Below, in pieces: positions 8,284-18,057 of a stretch of 44,658 nucleotides of DNA. The stretch lies in assembly GCA_021204625.1 (NCBI GenBank), contig JAJPZA010000047.1, positions 1-44,658 of the forward strand, read 5' to 3'. The notes below the pieces were generated by a model, which was not told where the DNA came from, did not search any database, and worked only from the letters and a program-made list of their open reading frames with translations. Position 1 is the stretch's first letter. Each line of letters begins with the position of its first letter. Both the position numbers and the translations under genes were made by a program. This DNA is from Clostridia bacterium. GTDB taxonomy: Bacteria > Bacillota > Clostridia > Christensenellales > Borkfalkiaceae.

Positions 8284-8380
8284 ATAGCTTCCTCCTTTCG
8301 CTATATTGCCGCCGCCAGGCGGCTGTCCGGATTGTTCCGAGACCCCGGCACCAAGCAGGCTTTTGCCTGCCCGGCCGTAT

Positions 8381-8610
8381 AAAAAAAGTCCCAAAACAAC
8401 AACGCAGGTTATTGTTTAAGGACGCAAAATAATATTCGCGCGGTTCCACCTTAATTGCCACACCAAACTAAGCATGGCCACTCTTTGAAGGATGCCGGAA
8501 GGAGCCGAAGGCTTCCGAAAAGTGGTTTTCCCATTCTCCTTGAGGCTGCGGGGATTCCAGCCGCTCCCGCTCTCTGTGAGCCCTCCGGTGGTACTTGTCT
8601 TTTTCCGGCT
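8381..8610 (-). ncRNA. T-box leader of thrS (Thr-type)
   Basis: Minus strand AAGGTGGAACCGCG (8452-8439) matches the T-box antiterminator motif; followed by a terminator gtcc...gggacTTTTTTT (8423-8381); candidate specifier ACC in GGGAAAACCACTTTT. Confidence 0.9.
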
Positions 8611-8616
8611 GCCTGT

Positions 8617-8645
8617 ATTGTATAGCTTTGCCCGGGGAATGTCAA
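8617..8645 (-). promoter_or_regulatory. Sigma-A-like promoter of thrS
   Basis: TTGACA (8645-8640), 17-nt spacer, TACAAT (8622-8617) on the minus strand. Confidence 0.85.
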
Positions 8646-8756
8646 TCTTTATCGCCCTGCTGCGCGGCCAGAAAATCTGCTGATTTTTTTGCAGGAACCT
8701 GGCCGGCAGGATTTGGAAAGGGCGGTGAAATATGTCTGGGATGGGTTGCTTCAAGG

Positions 8757-9329
8757 TTATCTGATGACGCCAACCACCTTGTATGCGTTCAAGAACCACA
8801 GCTCCAGTGTTACGCGACCGTCTGAAGCAGTCTTGATGTTCAGCCCGCCGTCCGCATTTTTTATCAGCATGGTGAATGTATTTATATCATCAATGCTGAT
8901 TTCCTTGGACCTTGTTTCGAGTCTAAGGTCGGTGCCTAACAGATTATCCGTTATCACACGGAAAAGTGCCTTGGAATCCTGCTGCTGCACCAGCATGCAG
9001 ATGGTTTTGCCTACAGTGACGAAGTGCTGGTAGCGCATGCCATTTTTTCTCAGAAAAACAGCAATTGATGATGCGGATTCGGGATTTGTCTCAAGATCTT
9101 TGCAGAGTTCCGGAAATCAGTCTTCCCTCAGCGTAAGCTCTGGCTGGTTAAGCCCGTTGCCTGCAATGCCTATCTCCCGCAATATCTCCGCACCCTTATG
9201 AATTATCTCTGTGTTGGTAAGCTCGTAGAACTTATCTTCGTACAATCTGCTGGGATTAGCGCTGAACGCTGCCTCAAAGTCTTCGGTGAACCCGTTGTCC
9301 TTCAGGTTGTTGTGCTTCTTGTTCTTCAT
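8757..9329 (-). pseudogene. Small unknown ORF interrupted by an in-frame TGA (9119-9117)
   Basis: MKNKKHNNLKDNGFTEDFEAAFSANPSRLY...LTLRED*FPELCKDLETNPESASSIAVFLRKNGMRYQHFVTVGKTICMLVQQQ...; same frame on both sides of the TGA, good RBS (GGAGG) at the 5' end. Confidence 0.6.
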
Positions 9330-9400
9330 GATTTCCTCCAAAAAAATGAAACTTAAAAAGGGCTCCCCCGGTGCCTGCCGGCACCGTTAAGAAGCTCTTC

Positions 9401-9463
9401 CTATATACTACCGCCGGTATAAGACAGCGTAGCTGTCATTATACAATGCACATGCGCATGTGA
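9401..9463. repeat. Composite palindromic element, copy A
   Basis: ctatatactaccgccggtataagacagcgtagctgtcattatacaatgc followed by palindrome cacatgcgcatgtg. Confidence 0.85.
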
Positions 9464-9476
9464 GAGACTGCAAATC

Positions 9477-9749
9477 TCACTTTCCAAGATTCCCGTATAT
9501 CTCAGCAAGAAAACGGCTCCGGACCTGTCTTTCAGCGGAATCAAGGTGCTTGTACGGACCGTTCATGCAAACTGCTCCTGCATTGCGGCTCTTGTGTCTG
9601 GAGCGGCTGCCGGAGTTGGATCTCTCCTTCCTTGCCTCTCTTGCGTACTGTTCCAGCAGACGGATATCCAGAAGCTCAGAGTCTTCCTCTGCGGGTGCGG
9701 GTTCCCAGCTGCCTTCAAATGCAGCGTACATTGCTTTGTGGTCAAACAT
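9477..9749 (-). CDS. Hypothetical small protein
   Basis: MFDHKAMYAAFEGSWEPAPAEEDSELLDIRLLEQYAREARKERSNSGSRSRHKS...; AGGAG RBS before the ATG; no family recognised. Confidence 0.5.
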   Translation of the reverse strand: MFDHKAMYAAFEGSWEPAPAEEDSELLDIRLLEQYAREARKERSNSGSRSRHKSRNAGAVCMNGPYKHLDSAERQVRSRFLAEIYGNLGK

Positions 9750-9860
9750 TCCAGTCTCCTTTGGCGCAGTGTCTTTTGCGCCCTTGTATTATTCGGTACA
9801 GGCCTTTGCCTTCCGGCCCCTGTTGAGCAGGTTTTTGGCTTCAGGTTAAAGGTCCTTACA

Positions 9861-9924
9861 CTTATACTACCGCTGGTATAAGACAGCGTAGCTGTCGTTA
9901 TACAATGCGCGCCCGCGTGCGCGG
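9861..9924. repeat. Composite palindromic element, copy B
   Basis: cttatactaccgctggtataagacagcgtagctgtcgttatacaatgc followed by palindrome cccgcg-tg-cgcggg. Confidence 0.85.
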
Positions 9925-10024
9925 GTCCGGCCCCAAAAATAGACTGGAACGGAGAGCATATTGCTTTTTTGGCCGGGGCAAATTCATTTGCTATTTTTGC
10001 GAAGGCTTATTATAATGGATGTCG

Positions 10025-10085
10025 GTCCGGTTTGGGTGGTGCTGAACAGCCGCCTGTTGACGGACGGGCGGGCCGGACTTTTTTT
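10025..10085 (+). terminator. Leader terminator (attenuator candidate) upstream of leuS
   Basis: GTCCGG ... CCGGAC TTTTTTT beginning right after promoter TTGCTA-17-TATAAT (TATAAT at 10011-10016). Confidence 0.6.
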
Positions 10086-10115
10086 GAAGATGACATCCAC
10101 GCAAAGGTGAATGAT

Positions 10116-12524
10116 ATGGCATACACGAACTTCAATGAAGTTGAAAAGAAATGGTCAAAATACTGGGAAGAGAACGGGACGTTCCATACGGACCTTCATG
10201 ATTTTTCAAAGCCCAAGTATTACGTGCTGGACATGTTCCCCTACCCCTCAGGGGCAGGCCTGCATGTCGGACATCCGGAAGGTTATACGGCCACGGACAT
10301 TCTGGCCCGCATGAGAAGAATGCAGGGCTACAATGTGCTGCACCCCATAGGATTCGACAGCTTCGGCCTGCCTGCAGAGCAGTACGCCATAAAGACCGGC
10401 CATAATCCGGAAGGTTTCACGCAGAACAACATTGCCACATTCACATCCCAGCTCAAGATGCTGGGGCTTTCGTATGACTGGACCCAGACCGTCTCCACAT
10501 GCGACCCCTCCTATTACAAGTGGACCCAGTGGATTTTCAAGCAGCTGTATCTGGACGGCCTCGCAAGGTATACGGAAATGCCCGTGAACTGGTGCGAGGA
10601 GCTCGGCACGGTGCTTGCAAATGATGAGATCATAGACGGCAAGAGCGAGCGCGGCGGATATCCGGTAGTGCGCAAGAACATGCGCCAGTGGGTAATAGAT
10701 ATAAATAAGTACGCGGAAAGGCTCCTTGAGGGCCTGGACGAGATAGACTGGCCGGAGGCATCCAAGACCGCGGAGCGGAACTGGATCGGAAAGAGCATCG
10801 GCGCCAACGTGGATTTCAAAATCGCCGGAACGGACCTCTCCTTCACCGTCTTCACCACCCGCGCGGATACCCTCTTCGGAGCCACGTACTGCGTGCTTGC
10901 CCCGGAGCACAAGCTCATAAAGCAAATCACCACGCCGGAGCAGAAAGACGCCGTCGAGGCGTACGTCGCCATGTGCGCCACAAAGAGCGAGCTGGAGCGC
11001 ACGGACCTGAACCACGACAAGACCGGAGCCTTCACCGGAGCCTACGCCGTCAACCCCGTGAACGGCAAAGAAATTCCCATATATATTTCAGATTACGTTC
11101 TTACCTCATACGGCACCGGAGCCATCATGGCGGTTCCCGCCCATGACACGAGAGACTATGAGTTTGCCAGGAAGTTCGGCCTTGAGATAATACAGGTCCT
11201 TGAGGGCGGCGACATCTCCAAGGAGGCCTGGACACAGGACGGAACCCATATCAACTCCGGCTTCCTGAACGGCCTCAACAAGGCGGATGCCATAGATGCA
11301 ATGTGCGCCTGGCTTGAAGAGCATCACTGCGGAAAGAAGACCGTGACCTACAAGCTCCGCGAATGGATTTTCGCACGCCAGAGATACTGGGGCGAGCCCC
11401 TTCCCATCGTTCATAAGGAAGACGGCACGGTTGTCGTGCTGGACGATGCGGACCTGCCGGTAATCCTGCCGGACCTTGAAGACTACAAGGCTCACGGCGG
11501 CAACGCTCCCCTGGAGAATGCCACGGACTGGGTCAATGTTGAGATCAACGGCAAGAAGGGCCGCAGGGAGACTTCTACCATGCCCGGCTCCGCAGGATCT
11601 TCATGGTACTTCCTCCGCTACTGCGATCCGCACAATGACAAGGAGTTCGCAAACTACGAGCTTTTAAAGCACTGGATGCCCGTGGACTTCTACCTCGGCG
11701 GAAAAGAGCACCTTGTAGGCCATCTCCTCTACGCCCGCTTCTGGAACAACTTCCTATACGACAAGGGACTCGTTCCGTACAAGGAGCCTTTCAAGAAGCT
11801 CTTCCACCAGGGCATGATTTTGGGCGAGGACGGAAACAAGATGTCCAAGAGCCTCGGCAACGTCATCAACCCTAACGACATCGTCGCAAAGTACGGCGCG
11901 GACGTCCTCAGAATGTATGAGATGTTCATGGGCCCTGTGGCGGACACCAAGCCCTGGAACACGTCCAACATAGAAGGCGTCAAGAAGTTCATAGATAAGA
12001 TTTACAGGATATACTGCGAGACGGACTCCATCTCGGATGACCCCAACCCCAACCTGGACAAGATTTACAACATCACAGTCAAGAAGGTCGGCGAGGATTA
12101 CGAGGCTATGAAGGTCAACACGGCCATCTCCCAGATGATGATCTTCTTCAATGCGGTCACCAAAGAGACCAACGAAGGCCGCAAGCTTCCGAAGGAATAC
12201 GCCGAAGGGCTCATCAAGCTCCTCAACCCTCTCATCCCCTTCGTAACTGAGGAGATCTGGAACACGACGCTTGGCCACAGCGGCACGATAGCCTATGAGA
12301 GCTGGCCCGCATACGATTCCGCCAAGTGCGTTGAGGAATCCTTTGAGTACGCCGTCCAGGTGAACAGCAAGATAAAGGCCAGGATGGATTTTGCGGCGGA
12401 CATGTCCAAAGAGGACATCGAGGCCGAAGTCCTTGCCAATCCGGACATCGCAGCCATCATCGCCGGAAAGCCTGTAAAGAAATTCATATACGTTCCGAAG
12501 AGGCTTATAAATATCATTGTCTGA
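10116..12524 (+). CDS. leuS: Leucyl-tRNA synthetase
   Basis: [62 protein letters not shown]; start at 10116 with an AAAGGTGA RBS. Confidence 0.98.
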   Translation: MAYTNFNEVEKKWSKYWEENGTFHTDLHDFSKPKYYVLDMFPYPSGAGLHVGHPEGYTATDILARMRRMQGYNVLHPIGFDSFGLPAEQYAIKTGHNPEGFTQNNIATFTSQLKMLGLSYDWTQTVSTCDPSYYKWTQWIFKQLYLDGLARYTEMPVNWCEELGTVLANDEIIDGKSERGGYPVVRKNMRQWVIDINKYAERLLEGLDEIDWPEASKTAERNWIGKSIGANVDFKIAGTDLSFTVFTTRADTLFGATYCVLAPEHKLIKQITTPEQKDAVEAYVAMCATKSELERTDLNHDKTGAFTGAYAVNPVNGKEIPIYISDYVLTSYGTGAIMAVPAHDTRDYEFARKFGLEIIQVLEGGDISKEAWTQDGTHINSGFLNGLNKADAIDAMCAWLEEHHCGKKTVTYKLREWIFARQRYWGEPLPIVHKEDGTVVVLDDADLPVILPDLEDYKAHGGNAPLENATDWVNVEINGKKGRRETSTMPGSAGSSWYFLRYCDPHNDKEFANYELLKHWMPVDFYLGGKEHLVGHLLYARFWNNFLYDKGLVPYKEPFKKLFHQGMILGEDGNKMSKSLGNVINPNDIVAKYGADVLRMYEMFMGPVADTKPWNTSNIEGVKKFIDKIYRIYCETDSISDDPNPNLDKIYNITVKKVGEDYEAMKVNTAISQMMIFFNAVTKETNEGRKLPKEYAEGLIKLLNPLIPFVTEEIWNTTLGHSGTIAYESWPAYDSAKCVEESFEYAVQVNSKIKARMDFAADMSKEDIEAEVLANPDIAAIIAGKPVKKFIYVPKRLINIIV

Positions 12525-12618
12525 TTGAAGAAGCCGGCGGCATTTAATTCTGATCATGTGATCCGTGAGTTACGGCACGTACACTCCATAACAAACGGGG
12601 ACCTCCTTTATAACGAGA

Positions 12619-12655
12619 AGACCTGCTCCTCCTTCCGGAGGGGCAGTTTTTTTAT
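12619..12655 (+). terminator. Intrinsic terminator downstream of leuS
   Basis: ctgctcctcc-ttcc-ggaggggcagTTTTTTT. Confidence 0.8.
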
Positions 12656-12751
12656 ATGACGGATATGGCGGAACGGCTTTTTCGGGCATGAAAAAAGGCC
12701 CCGCCGGGACTGGCAGAGCCTAATTATTGTCTGATTCTGTAAACCTGTAAA

Positions 12752-12973
12752 TCAGAGACTCTCAAGAAGGTTTACAACGTCGCCCACAGTCTTGAGATCA
12801 GCCACTTTGTCATCAGGTATTGACTTGCCTGTATTGTCTTCAAGGGTCATCATGAGCTCAACCACGTCGAGTGAATCCGCTCCGAGGTCTTTAATGATGT
12901 CACTGTCCATTGTAATCTTGGACTGGGGAATGCCAAGCTGATCAGCAAGTATAGAAGCTACTTCCTCAAACAT
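12752..12973 (-). CDS. acpP: Acyl carrier protein
   Basis: DLGADSLDVVELMMTLED phosphopantetheine-site motif. Confidence 0.95.
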   Translation of the reverse strand: MFEEVASILADQLGIPQSKITMDSDIIKDLGADSLDVVELMMTLEDNTGKSIPDDKVADLKTVGDVVNLLESL

Positions 12974-13004
12974 TCTGTTTGCTCCTCCGTAAATTTATAG
13001 CTGG

Positions 13005-13033
13005 ATTGTAATACTTTTTTATAATAATGTCAA
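13005..13033 (-). promoter_or_regulatory. Sigma-A-like promoter of acpP
   Basis: TTGACA (13033-13028), 17-nt spacer, TACAAT (13010-13005), minus strand. Confidence 0.85.
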
Positions 13034-13141
13034 GCCCAATTGACTGTATGCGCGTTCATATACGGCCTTTTATGCCGCGCAACAGGCGGTATTTTTGCAG
13101 CATTTGACAAATCTTAGCCATATAATGACAAAACGGCCGGC

Positions 13142-15304
13142 TTAAGTGGCGCTTTGCTTTGCCTTCTTGATGGAAAGCCCTATGCGCTTCTTGTTCTTGT
13201 CCAGCGAGATTACCATGACCTTCACCTGCTGCCCCACTTTGAGCGCCTGGGAAGGATGCGTGATGTACCTGTCCGAAATTTCGGAAATGTGAACAAGGCC
13301 GTCCTGATGGACGCCGATGTCTATGAAGGCTCCGAAGTCCACAACGTTGCGGACTACGCCGTCCAAGACCATGCCTTCGGCCAGGTCCTCTATTCCCATT
13401 ATATCCGTGCTGAGCTTTACGGGAGGCAGAGTGTCCCTTATGTCGCGGCCGGGCTTTATGAGCTCAGCTATGATATCCTGCATGGTGAGGATGTCCAGCC
13501 CGCAGTATGCGGCGCACTTCTCTTCGCCGAGCTGCTTTACCTTTTCCGGAAGGTCTCCTATCCTTCTTTCCTTTACATCCCTGTCCGTGTAGCCGAAAAG
13601 CCTCAGGAGCTTTTCCGCCTTGTCATATGACTCCGGATGAACGGCCGTGTTGTCCAGGATGTACTTTCCCTCGGGGATGCGCAGGAAGCCGGCGCACTGC
13701 TCAAAGGCCTTTGCGCCGAGCCTCGGAACCTGCATGAGCTCCTGGCGGGAATTGAATTTCCCATACTGGTCCCTGTATGAGACTATGCTCTTGGCAACTC
13801 CTGCGTTGAGGCCGGAAACGTATCTTAAAAGGGAAGCGCTGGCTGTGTTGAGATCCACGCCCACGCTGTTGACGCAGTCCTCCACAACTCCGCCTAAAAC
13901 CGTGCTCAGCCTCTTCTGGTCAACGTCATGCTGGTACTGGCCGACGCCTATGGACCTGGGGTCTATCTTAATGAGCTCGGACAGAGGATCCTGGAGCCTG
14001 CGGGCGATTGAGATGGCCGAACGAAGCGTGAGGTCGTAATCCGGGAACTCCTCCACGGCCAGAGGGCTTGCGGAATAGACGCTCGCTCCGGCTTCGTTTA
14101 CGACGGCGTATTTAACGTCACGGTCTATGGTCTGCAGGAGACGGGCTATGAAAAGCTCAGTCTCCTTGGAGGCCGTGCCGTTCCCGATGGAAATGATATC
14201 CACGTTGCGCTTTTTGATAAGGTCCTTTACGATCTTTGAAGAGCCGGCGATATCTTCCTTGGGCTTTGTGGGATATATGACGGCCGTGTCCAACACCTTT
14301 CCCGTCTCGTCAACGACGGCCACCTTGCAGCCGGTCCTGTATCCGGGGTCTATGCCCATCGTGATCTTTCCCTTTACGGGAGGCTGCAGAAGAAGCGGCT
14401 TGAGATTCACCTCAAACATCTTGATGGCCTGCTCGCTTGCCTTGTCCGTAAGGGCCGAGCGGACCTCACGCTCAATGGAAGGTTCAATGAGCCTGTCATA
14501 GCCGTCCGAGGCGGCCTCTTCCAAAAGCTCTCCGCAAACCTTGTTCCCGTCCTTCTTCACATACCTGGAGACGATGAGCCTCTTGGCAAAGGCCGGGTCA
14601 AAATCTATTCTGACCTTGAGGCAGCCTTCGCTCTCGCCCCTGTTTATGGCAAGCACTCTGTGATCTTTTATGTCCGGAATAAGCTCTGAGTACTCTGCAT
14701 ACATTGCATAAGTACCCCTTTCATCATCCTTAACAAGCTTTACCTGCAGCTCGCCGTGCTCCTCCATAAGAGAGCGCAGCTTCTTGCGAAGGGACGCATT
14801 GTCCGAGATGAGTTCAGCCACGATGTCCTTTGCTCCCGCTATGGCATCGTCCACAGTGTTCACTCCAAGGTCCTCGTTGATGAATCCTTTTGCGAACTTG
14901 TACGGGTCTCCGGCCTGCTCCATAATAAATGTGGCAAGGTCAGTGAGGCCCTTTTCTATGGCCACGGACGCCCTGGTCTTTTTCTTCTGCTTGAAGGGCC
15001 TGTAGATGTCCTCAACCTCGGTGAGGGTCTGGGCGCCTTCGATGTCCACGACAAGCTGCTCCGTGAGCTTGCCCTGGCCTTCTATCGTGGTGCGGACTTC
15101 CTCCTTGCGCTTCTCAAGTCCCTTGAGATAATCATAGCGGTCATTGAGCGAACGGAGAACCTGATCGTCTATCGCGCCGGTCATCTCCTTTCTGTAGCGG
15201 GCGATGAAAGGAATCGTGTTTCCCTCATCGAGGAGCTTTAAAATGTTGTCCGTATGCTGAGCCGTCAAGTTGAACTCTTCTCTGATTTTTTCACAAATTG
15301 CCAT
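13142..15304 (-). CDS. tex: Tex family RNA-binding protein (S1 domain)
   Basis: GNTIPFIARYRKEMTGAIDD, TMGIDPGYRTGCKVAVVD, VGQYQHDVDQKRL, C-terminal S1 domain VVRNVVDFGAFIDIGVHQDGLVHISE. Confidence 0.95.
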   Translation of the reverse strand: MAICEKIREEFNLTAQHTDNILKLLDEGNTIPFIARYRKEMTGAIDDQVLRSLNDRYDYLKGLEKRKEEVRTTIEGQGKLTEQLVVDIEGAQTLTEVEDIYRPFKQKKKTRASVAIEKGLTDLATFIMEQAGDPYKFAKGFINEDLGVNTVDDAIAGAKDIVAELISDNASLRKKLRSLMEEHGELQVKLVKDDERGTYAMYAEYSELIPDIKDHRVLAINRGESEGCLKVRIDFDPAFAKRLIVSRYVKKDGNKVCGELLEEAASDGYDRLIEPSIEREVRSALTDKASEQAIKMFEVNLKPLLLQPPVKGKITMGIDPGYRTGCKVAVVDETGKVLDTAVIYPTKPKEDIAGSSKIVKDLIKKRNVDIISIGNGTASKETELFIARLLQTIDRDVKYAVVNEAGASVYSASPLAVEEFPDYDLTLRSAISIARRLQDPLSELIKIDPRSIGVGQYQHDVDQKRLSTVLGGVVEDCVNSVGVDLNTASASLLRYVSGLNAGVAKSIVSYRDQYGKFNSRQELMQVPRLGAKAFEQCAGFLRIPEGKYILDNTAVHPESYDKAEKLLRLFGYTDRDVKERRIGDLPEKVKQLGEEKCAAYCGLDILTMQDIIAELIKPGRDIRDTLPPVKLSTDIMGIEDLAEGMVLDGVVRNVVDFGAFIDIGVHQDGLVHISEISDRYITHPSQALKVGQQVKVMVISLDKNKKRIGLSIKKAKQSAT

Positions 15305-15978
15305 TTTGATTTTACATCCTTCAATTCAGTCTTCTGCACTGCTGTGAGCCTTAGGCTCTCGCAGCACTTGCGTATGGCCAGACTGTATGTCTTTTCATCA
15401 AGATTTGAGGTTAAAAAGTACTGTTTACACCTGTCATAGTACGTTGCAGCTACCTCTGATAACAGCCAAGCAACCCCTGTTTGTACATTTTTCATGTCCG
15501 TGTGGGCACATTCGCACAGAACGAAAATGGTGTCCAGGTACTCCTCCGTCATGTAGAATTTGAGCAGCGTCACTAAGGCGAAACGCTCGTAAAACTCCTC
15601 CCCGGAAGAGACCAAAACTATAATATCGTACAGGAATTCTCCCTGGTGATCCTTCAGACATTTTGGGGAGAAACTGTCGCACAGGGCCCAGTTGTCTATA
15701 AGGTTCAGGCTGTACATGAGAGCCTTGTGGAAATACTCATACGGCCACTCGGCTATCACCGCGAGGGTGATGAAACGGATCTCGTACAAATCGTCCGGAT
15801 AGCTCAGGAGCTCTATCATATCCTCTTCGGTCCTGTACCTCTTCGCAATCTTTCTTAAGGCCGGAGTCCTGACGCCGAGCATTCTGACGTCCGGGTCCTT
15901 GATGAGCTTCAGCTGAAAATCCCTGTACTTCTCGTCCGCCAGACTATTCAGTTCTTCCATCAACGCTCTGAAAGGCAT
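15265..15978 (-). CDS. DNA alkylation repair protein (AlkD-like HEAT repeat)
   Basis: DPDVRMLGVRTPALRKIAKRY, YEIRFITLAVIAEW, NWALCDSF; overlaps the tex 5' end by about 40 bp. Confidence 0.8.
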   Translation of the reverse strand: MPFRALMEELNSLADEKYRDFQLKLIKDPDVRMLGVRTPALRKIAKRYRTEEDMIELLSYPDDLYEIRFITLAVIAEWPYEYFHKALMYSLNLIDNWALCDSFSPKCLKDHQGEFLYDIIVLVSSGEEFYERFALVTLLKFYMTEEYLDTIFVLCECAHTDMKNVQTGVAWLLSEVAATYYDRCKQYFLTSNLDEKTYSLAIRKCCESLRLTAVQKTELKDVKSKWQFVKKSEKSST

Positions 15979-16426
15979 CTTCCCACTCCTTGAGGCTGAA
16001 CCTGGTATTGGCCGGGCTTGTCGAGGGCAGCTTTTTGTACGGCACTCCTATGTTCCCGAAATTCTTTACGAAGATCTCATGCGCCTTGCCGCCGTTCAGG
16101 ATTATGAGCCGGACGCAGGTCTTTTCAACCAGACCCTTTATGTCCGCTACTTCAAAATTCCGTATCGAGTCATCCTTGGACCCGTCTATCTCGCACTCCG
16201 TCACAACGTCCCACAGGGCAATGCCGTTCCGAAGCAAAAATTCCTTTTTGCCTTCCGTGCTCTCCGGCACGGGCTCATGGAAGATTCCGCAGACCGTCTT
16301 CCAGAACCTGTTCTGCGGGTTGCCGTAATAGAAGTCAATTTTCCGGCTCTTAACAGACGGAAAGCTTCCCAGAATGAGAATCCTGCTGTCCTTATTATAT
16401 ACCGGCTCAAATCCCTTGAATCTCAT
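15944..16426 (-). CDS. DNA-deoxyinosine (hypoxanthine) glycosylase / Mug-like uracil-DNA glycosylase superfamily
   Basis: MRFKGFEPVYNKDSRILILGSFPSVKSRKIDFYYGNPQNRFWKTVCGIF...LPSTSPAN; start taken at 16426. Confidence 0.85.
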   Translation of the reverse strand: MRFKGFEPVYNKDSRILILGSFPSVKSRKIDFYYGNPQNRFWKTVCGIFHEPVPESTEGKKEFLLRNGIALWDVVTECEIDGSKDDSIRNFEVADIKGLVEKTCVRLIILNGGKAHEIFVKNFGNIGVPYKKLPSTSPANTRFSLKEWEDAFQSVDGRTE

Positions 16427-16549
16427 TCCTAGCCCTTCCGATTTCCGTCCGCCGCATGGCAGCGGAATGTTTTCAGATGCCTGCTGCGGCACCATTATAT
16501 TCGCATATGTGCTGCATTCAGTCATGCAGCCGTGTATGGGCGGCTTGTT

Positions 16550-17794
16550 TCAGGCGCGCTTTGGGATGGGCTCTTCAAAAGGCCCTACGAGAGAGAATGA
16601 CGCCTCGGAATCCACGAAAACCCTTTCCGCTGCGGCGTACAGGTCGTCTATTGAAACCTTCTTGATCTCCGCAATCCTCTTTTCCGGATCGTAGAGCCTG
16701 TCAGAAAGCAGCATGGACTTTGCAAAGAGAGTCATCATGGAATTGGTGCTCTCCTGGTTATATATGGTGCTGGCTATGAACTGCTCCTTGGCTTTAGAGA
16801 ACTCATCAGGGGTTATATTCTTCTTGAGGTCATGGATGCAGCCGAAGATGGCGTCCACAGCCTGCATGTACTTGGATGCCTTGAAGCCTCCGGAAACGAT
16901 GAAGATTCCGGTCTCCTTGTAGAAAGCCGGATATGAGCCCACGTCATAGGCAAGAGCCATCTTTTCGCGGACAGTCTGGAAAATTCTTGAGGAAAGGCCG
17001 CCGCCCAGGATGGAGTTCAGAAGAGATACGGCGTCTGACATGGGATCTTCCTTGGAAACTCCGGGAAAACAGATGTCCACATGAGCCTGCTTGACTTCCT
17101 TCTTGGTTATGACCAAAGACTGGTTGAGGAACTTTACGGGCACTTCGCTGCATGAGCCCTTGACAGCCGGCATGGATCCGAACCACTTCTCAACCATTGC
17201 AACGGCCGCATTGATGTCGATGTTTCCGGCCATTGCAATTACGATATTTTCCGGAACATAGCGCTTTGCCATATAGGCGCGCATGGCATCCTTCGTGAAG
17301 CCCTTCACATTGGACTCCGGGCCAAGCATGTTCCTGCCGTATCCGGTATTGCCGAATGCTGCATAGCCTATAAGGTCGTCGCACACATCGTCCGGGTCAT
17401 CCTCGGAGCGCATGATCTCTTCAATTATGACTCCCTTTTCCTTCTCCATCTCTTCCTCAGGGAATGTGGAATTAAGGAAAAAGTCCGCCAGAATATCGAA
17501 GGTCTCCTCCATATGCTCCGCAGTGCTCTTGATATAATACATGGTTGTGTCCTTTCCGGTGTATGCGTTGGAAAGGGACCCGATGCGTTCAAAATCCTCA
17601 GATATCTGCAGATAATTCCGTGTGGGCGTGCCCTTGAACATCATATGCTCAATGAAGTGCGAAATGCCGTCCTCGGCGTCCGTCTCGAACGCGCCCCCTG
17701 CCCTGACGGCAATGCCAATGCTCACGGACATGGTCTGGGGCATCTCATGGATGACCAGCCTTATTCCGTTGTCCAGCTTCCTGTAATATGCCAT
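16550..17794 (-). CDS. M16 family zinc peptidase
   Basis: MAYYRKLDNGIRLVIHEMPQTMSVSIGIAVRAGGAFETDAEDGISHFIEHMMFKGT; HxxEH motif. Confidence 0.95.
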   Translation of the reverse strand: MAYYRKLDNGIRLVIHEMPQTMSVSIGIAVRAGGAFETDAEDGISHFIEHMMFKGTPTRNYLQISEDFERIGSLSNAYTGKDTTMYYIKSTAEHMEETFDILADFFLNSTFPEEEMEKEKGVIIEEIMRSEDDPDDVCDDLIGYAAFGNTGYGRNMLGPESNVKGFTKDAMRAYMAKRYVPENIVIAMAGNIDINAAVAMVEKWFGSMPAVKGSCSEVPVKFLNQSLVITKKEVKQAHVDICFPGVSKEDPMSDAVSLLNSILGGGLSSRIFQTVREKMALAYDVGSYPAFYKETGIFIVSGGFKASKYMQAVDAIFGCIHDLKKNITPDEFSKAKEQFIASTIYNQESTNSMMTLFAKSMLLSDRLYDPEKRIAEIKKVSIDDLYAAAERVFVDSEASFSLVGPFEEPIPKRA

Positions 17795-17867
17795 ATTAAC
17801 CTCTCTCATGTATCTTCTGTTGAGATATATATATCCGCTTTTTTTATTTTTTTTCGGCTGTTAACGT

Positions 17868-18022
17868 CAAATATGCATATATAATATGCCATTTATGCAT
17901 TTTACAGTGCGACAAATATGCATATATAATATGCCATTTATGAATTTCACAATGCGGCACTTATGCATATGTAAATATCCATTTTATGCATTTATGCATT
18001 TCACAATGCGCCATATATGCAT
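17868..18022. repeat. AT-rich tandem repeat, about 45 bp x about 3.5
   Basis: Units start at 17868, 17913, 17958 and 18012 (the last after a 9-bp expansion): caaatatgcatatataatatgccatttatg[c/a]att... Confidence 0.85.
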
Positions 18023-18057
18023 ATTGATACAGGCCTCGGGATGCTCTGTAAACGGCA

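Noticed and set aside
8416-8799. 127-aa minus-strand ORF upstream of thrS
   Set aside because: It overlaps the thrS promoter and T-box leader; the RNA motifs explain the sequence.
9117-9119. In-frame TGA read as selenocysteine
   Set aside because: No convincing bacterial SECIS hairpin immediately downstream and no redox-type motif around it (LRED*FPELC); nonsense or readthrough is simpler.
10016-10110. Leu-rich leader peptide [31 protein letters not shown] upstream of leuS
   Set aside because: Its ATG overlaps the -10 box, so it would probably not be in the transcript; retained only as part of the attenuator finding.
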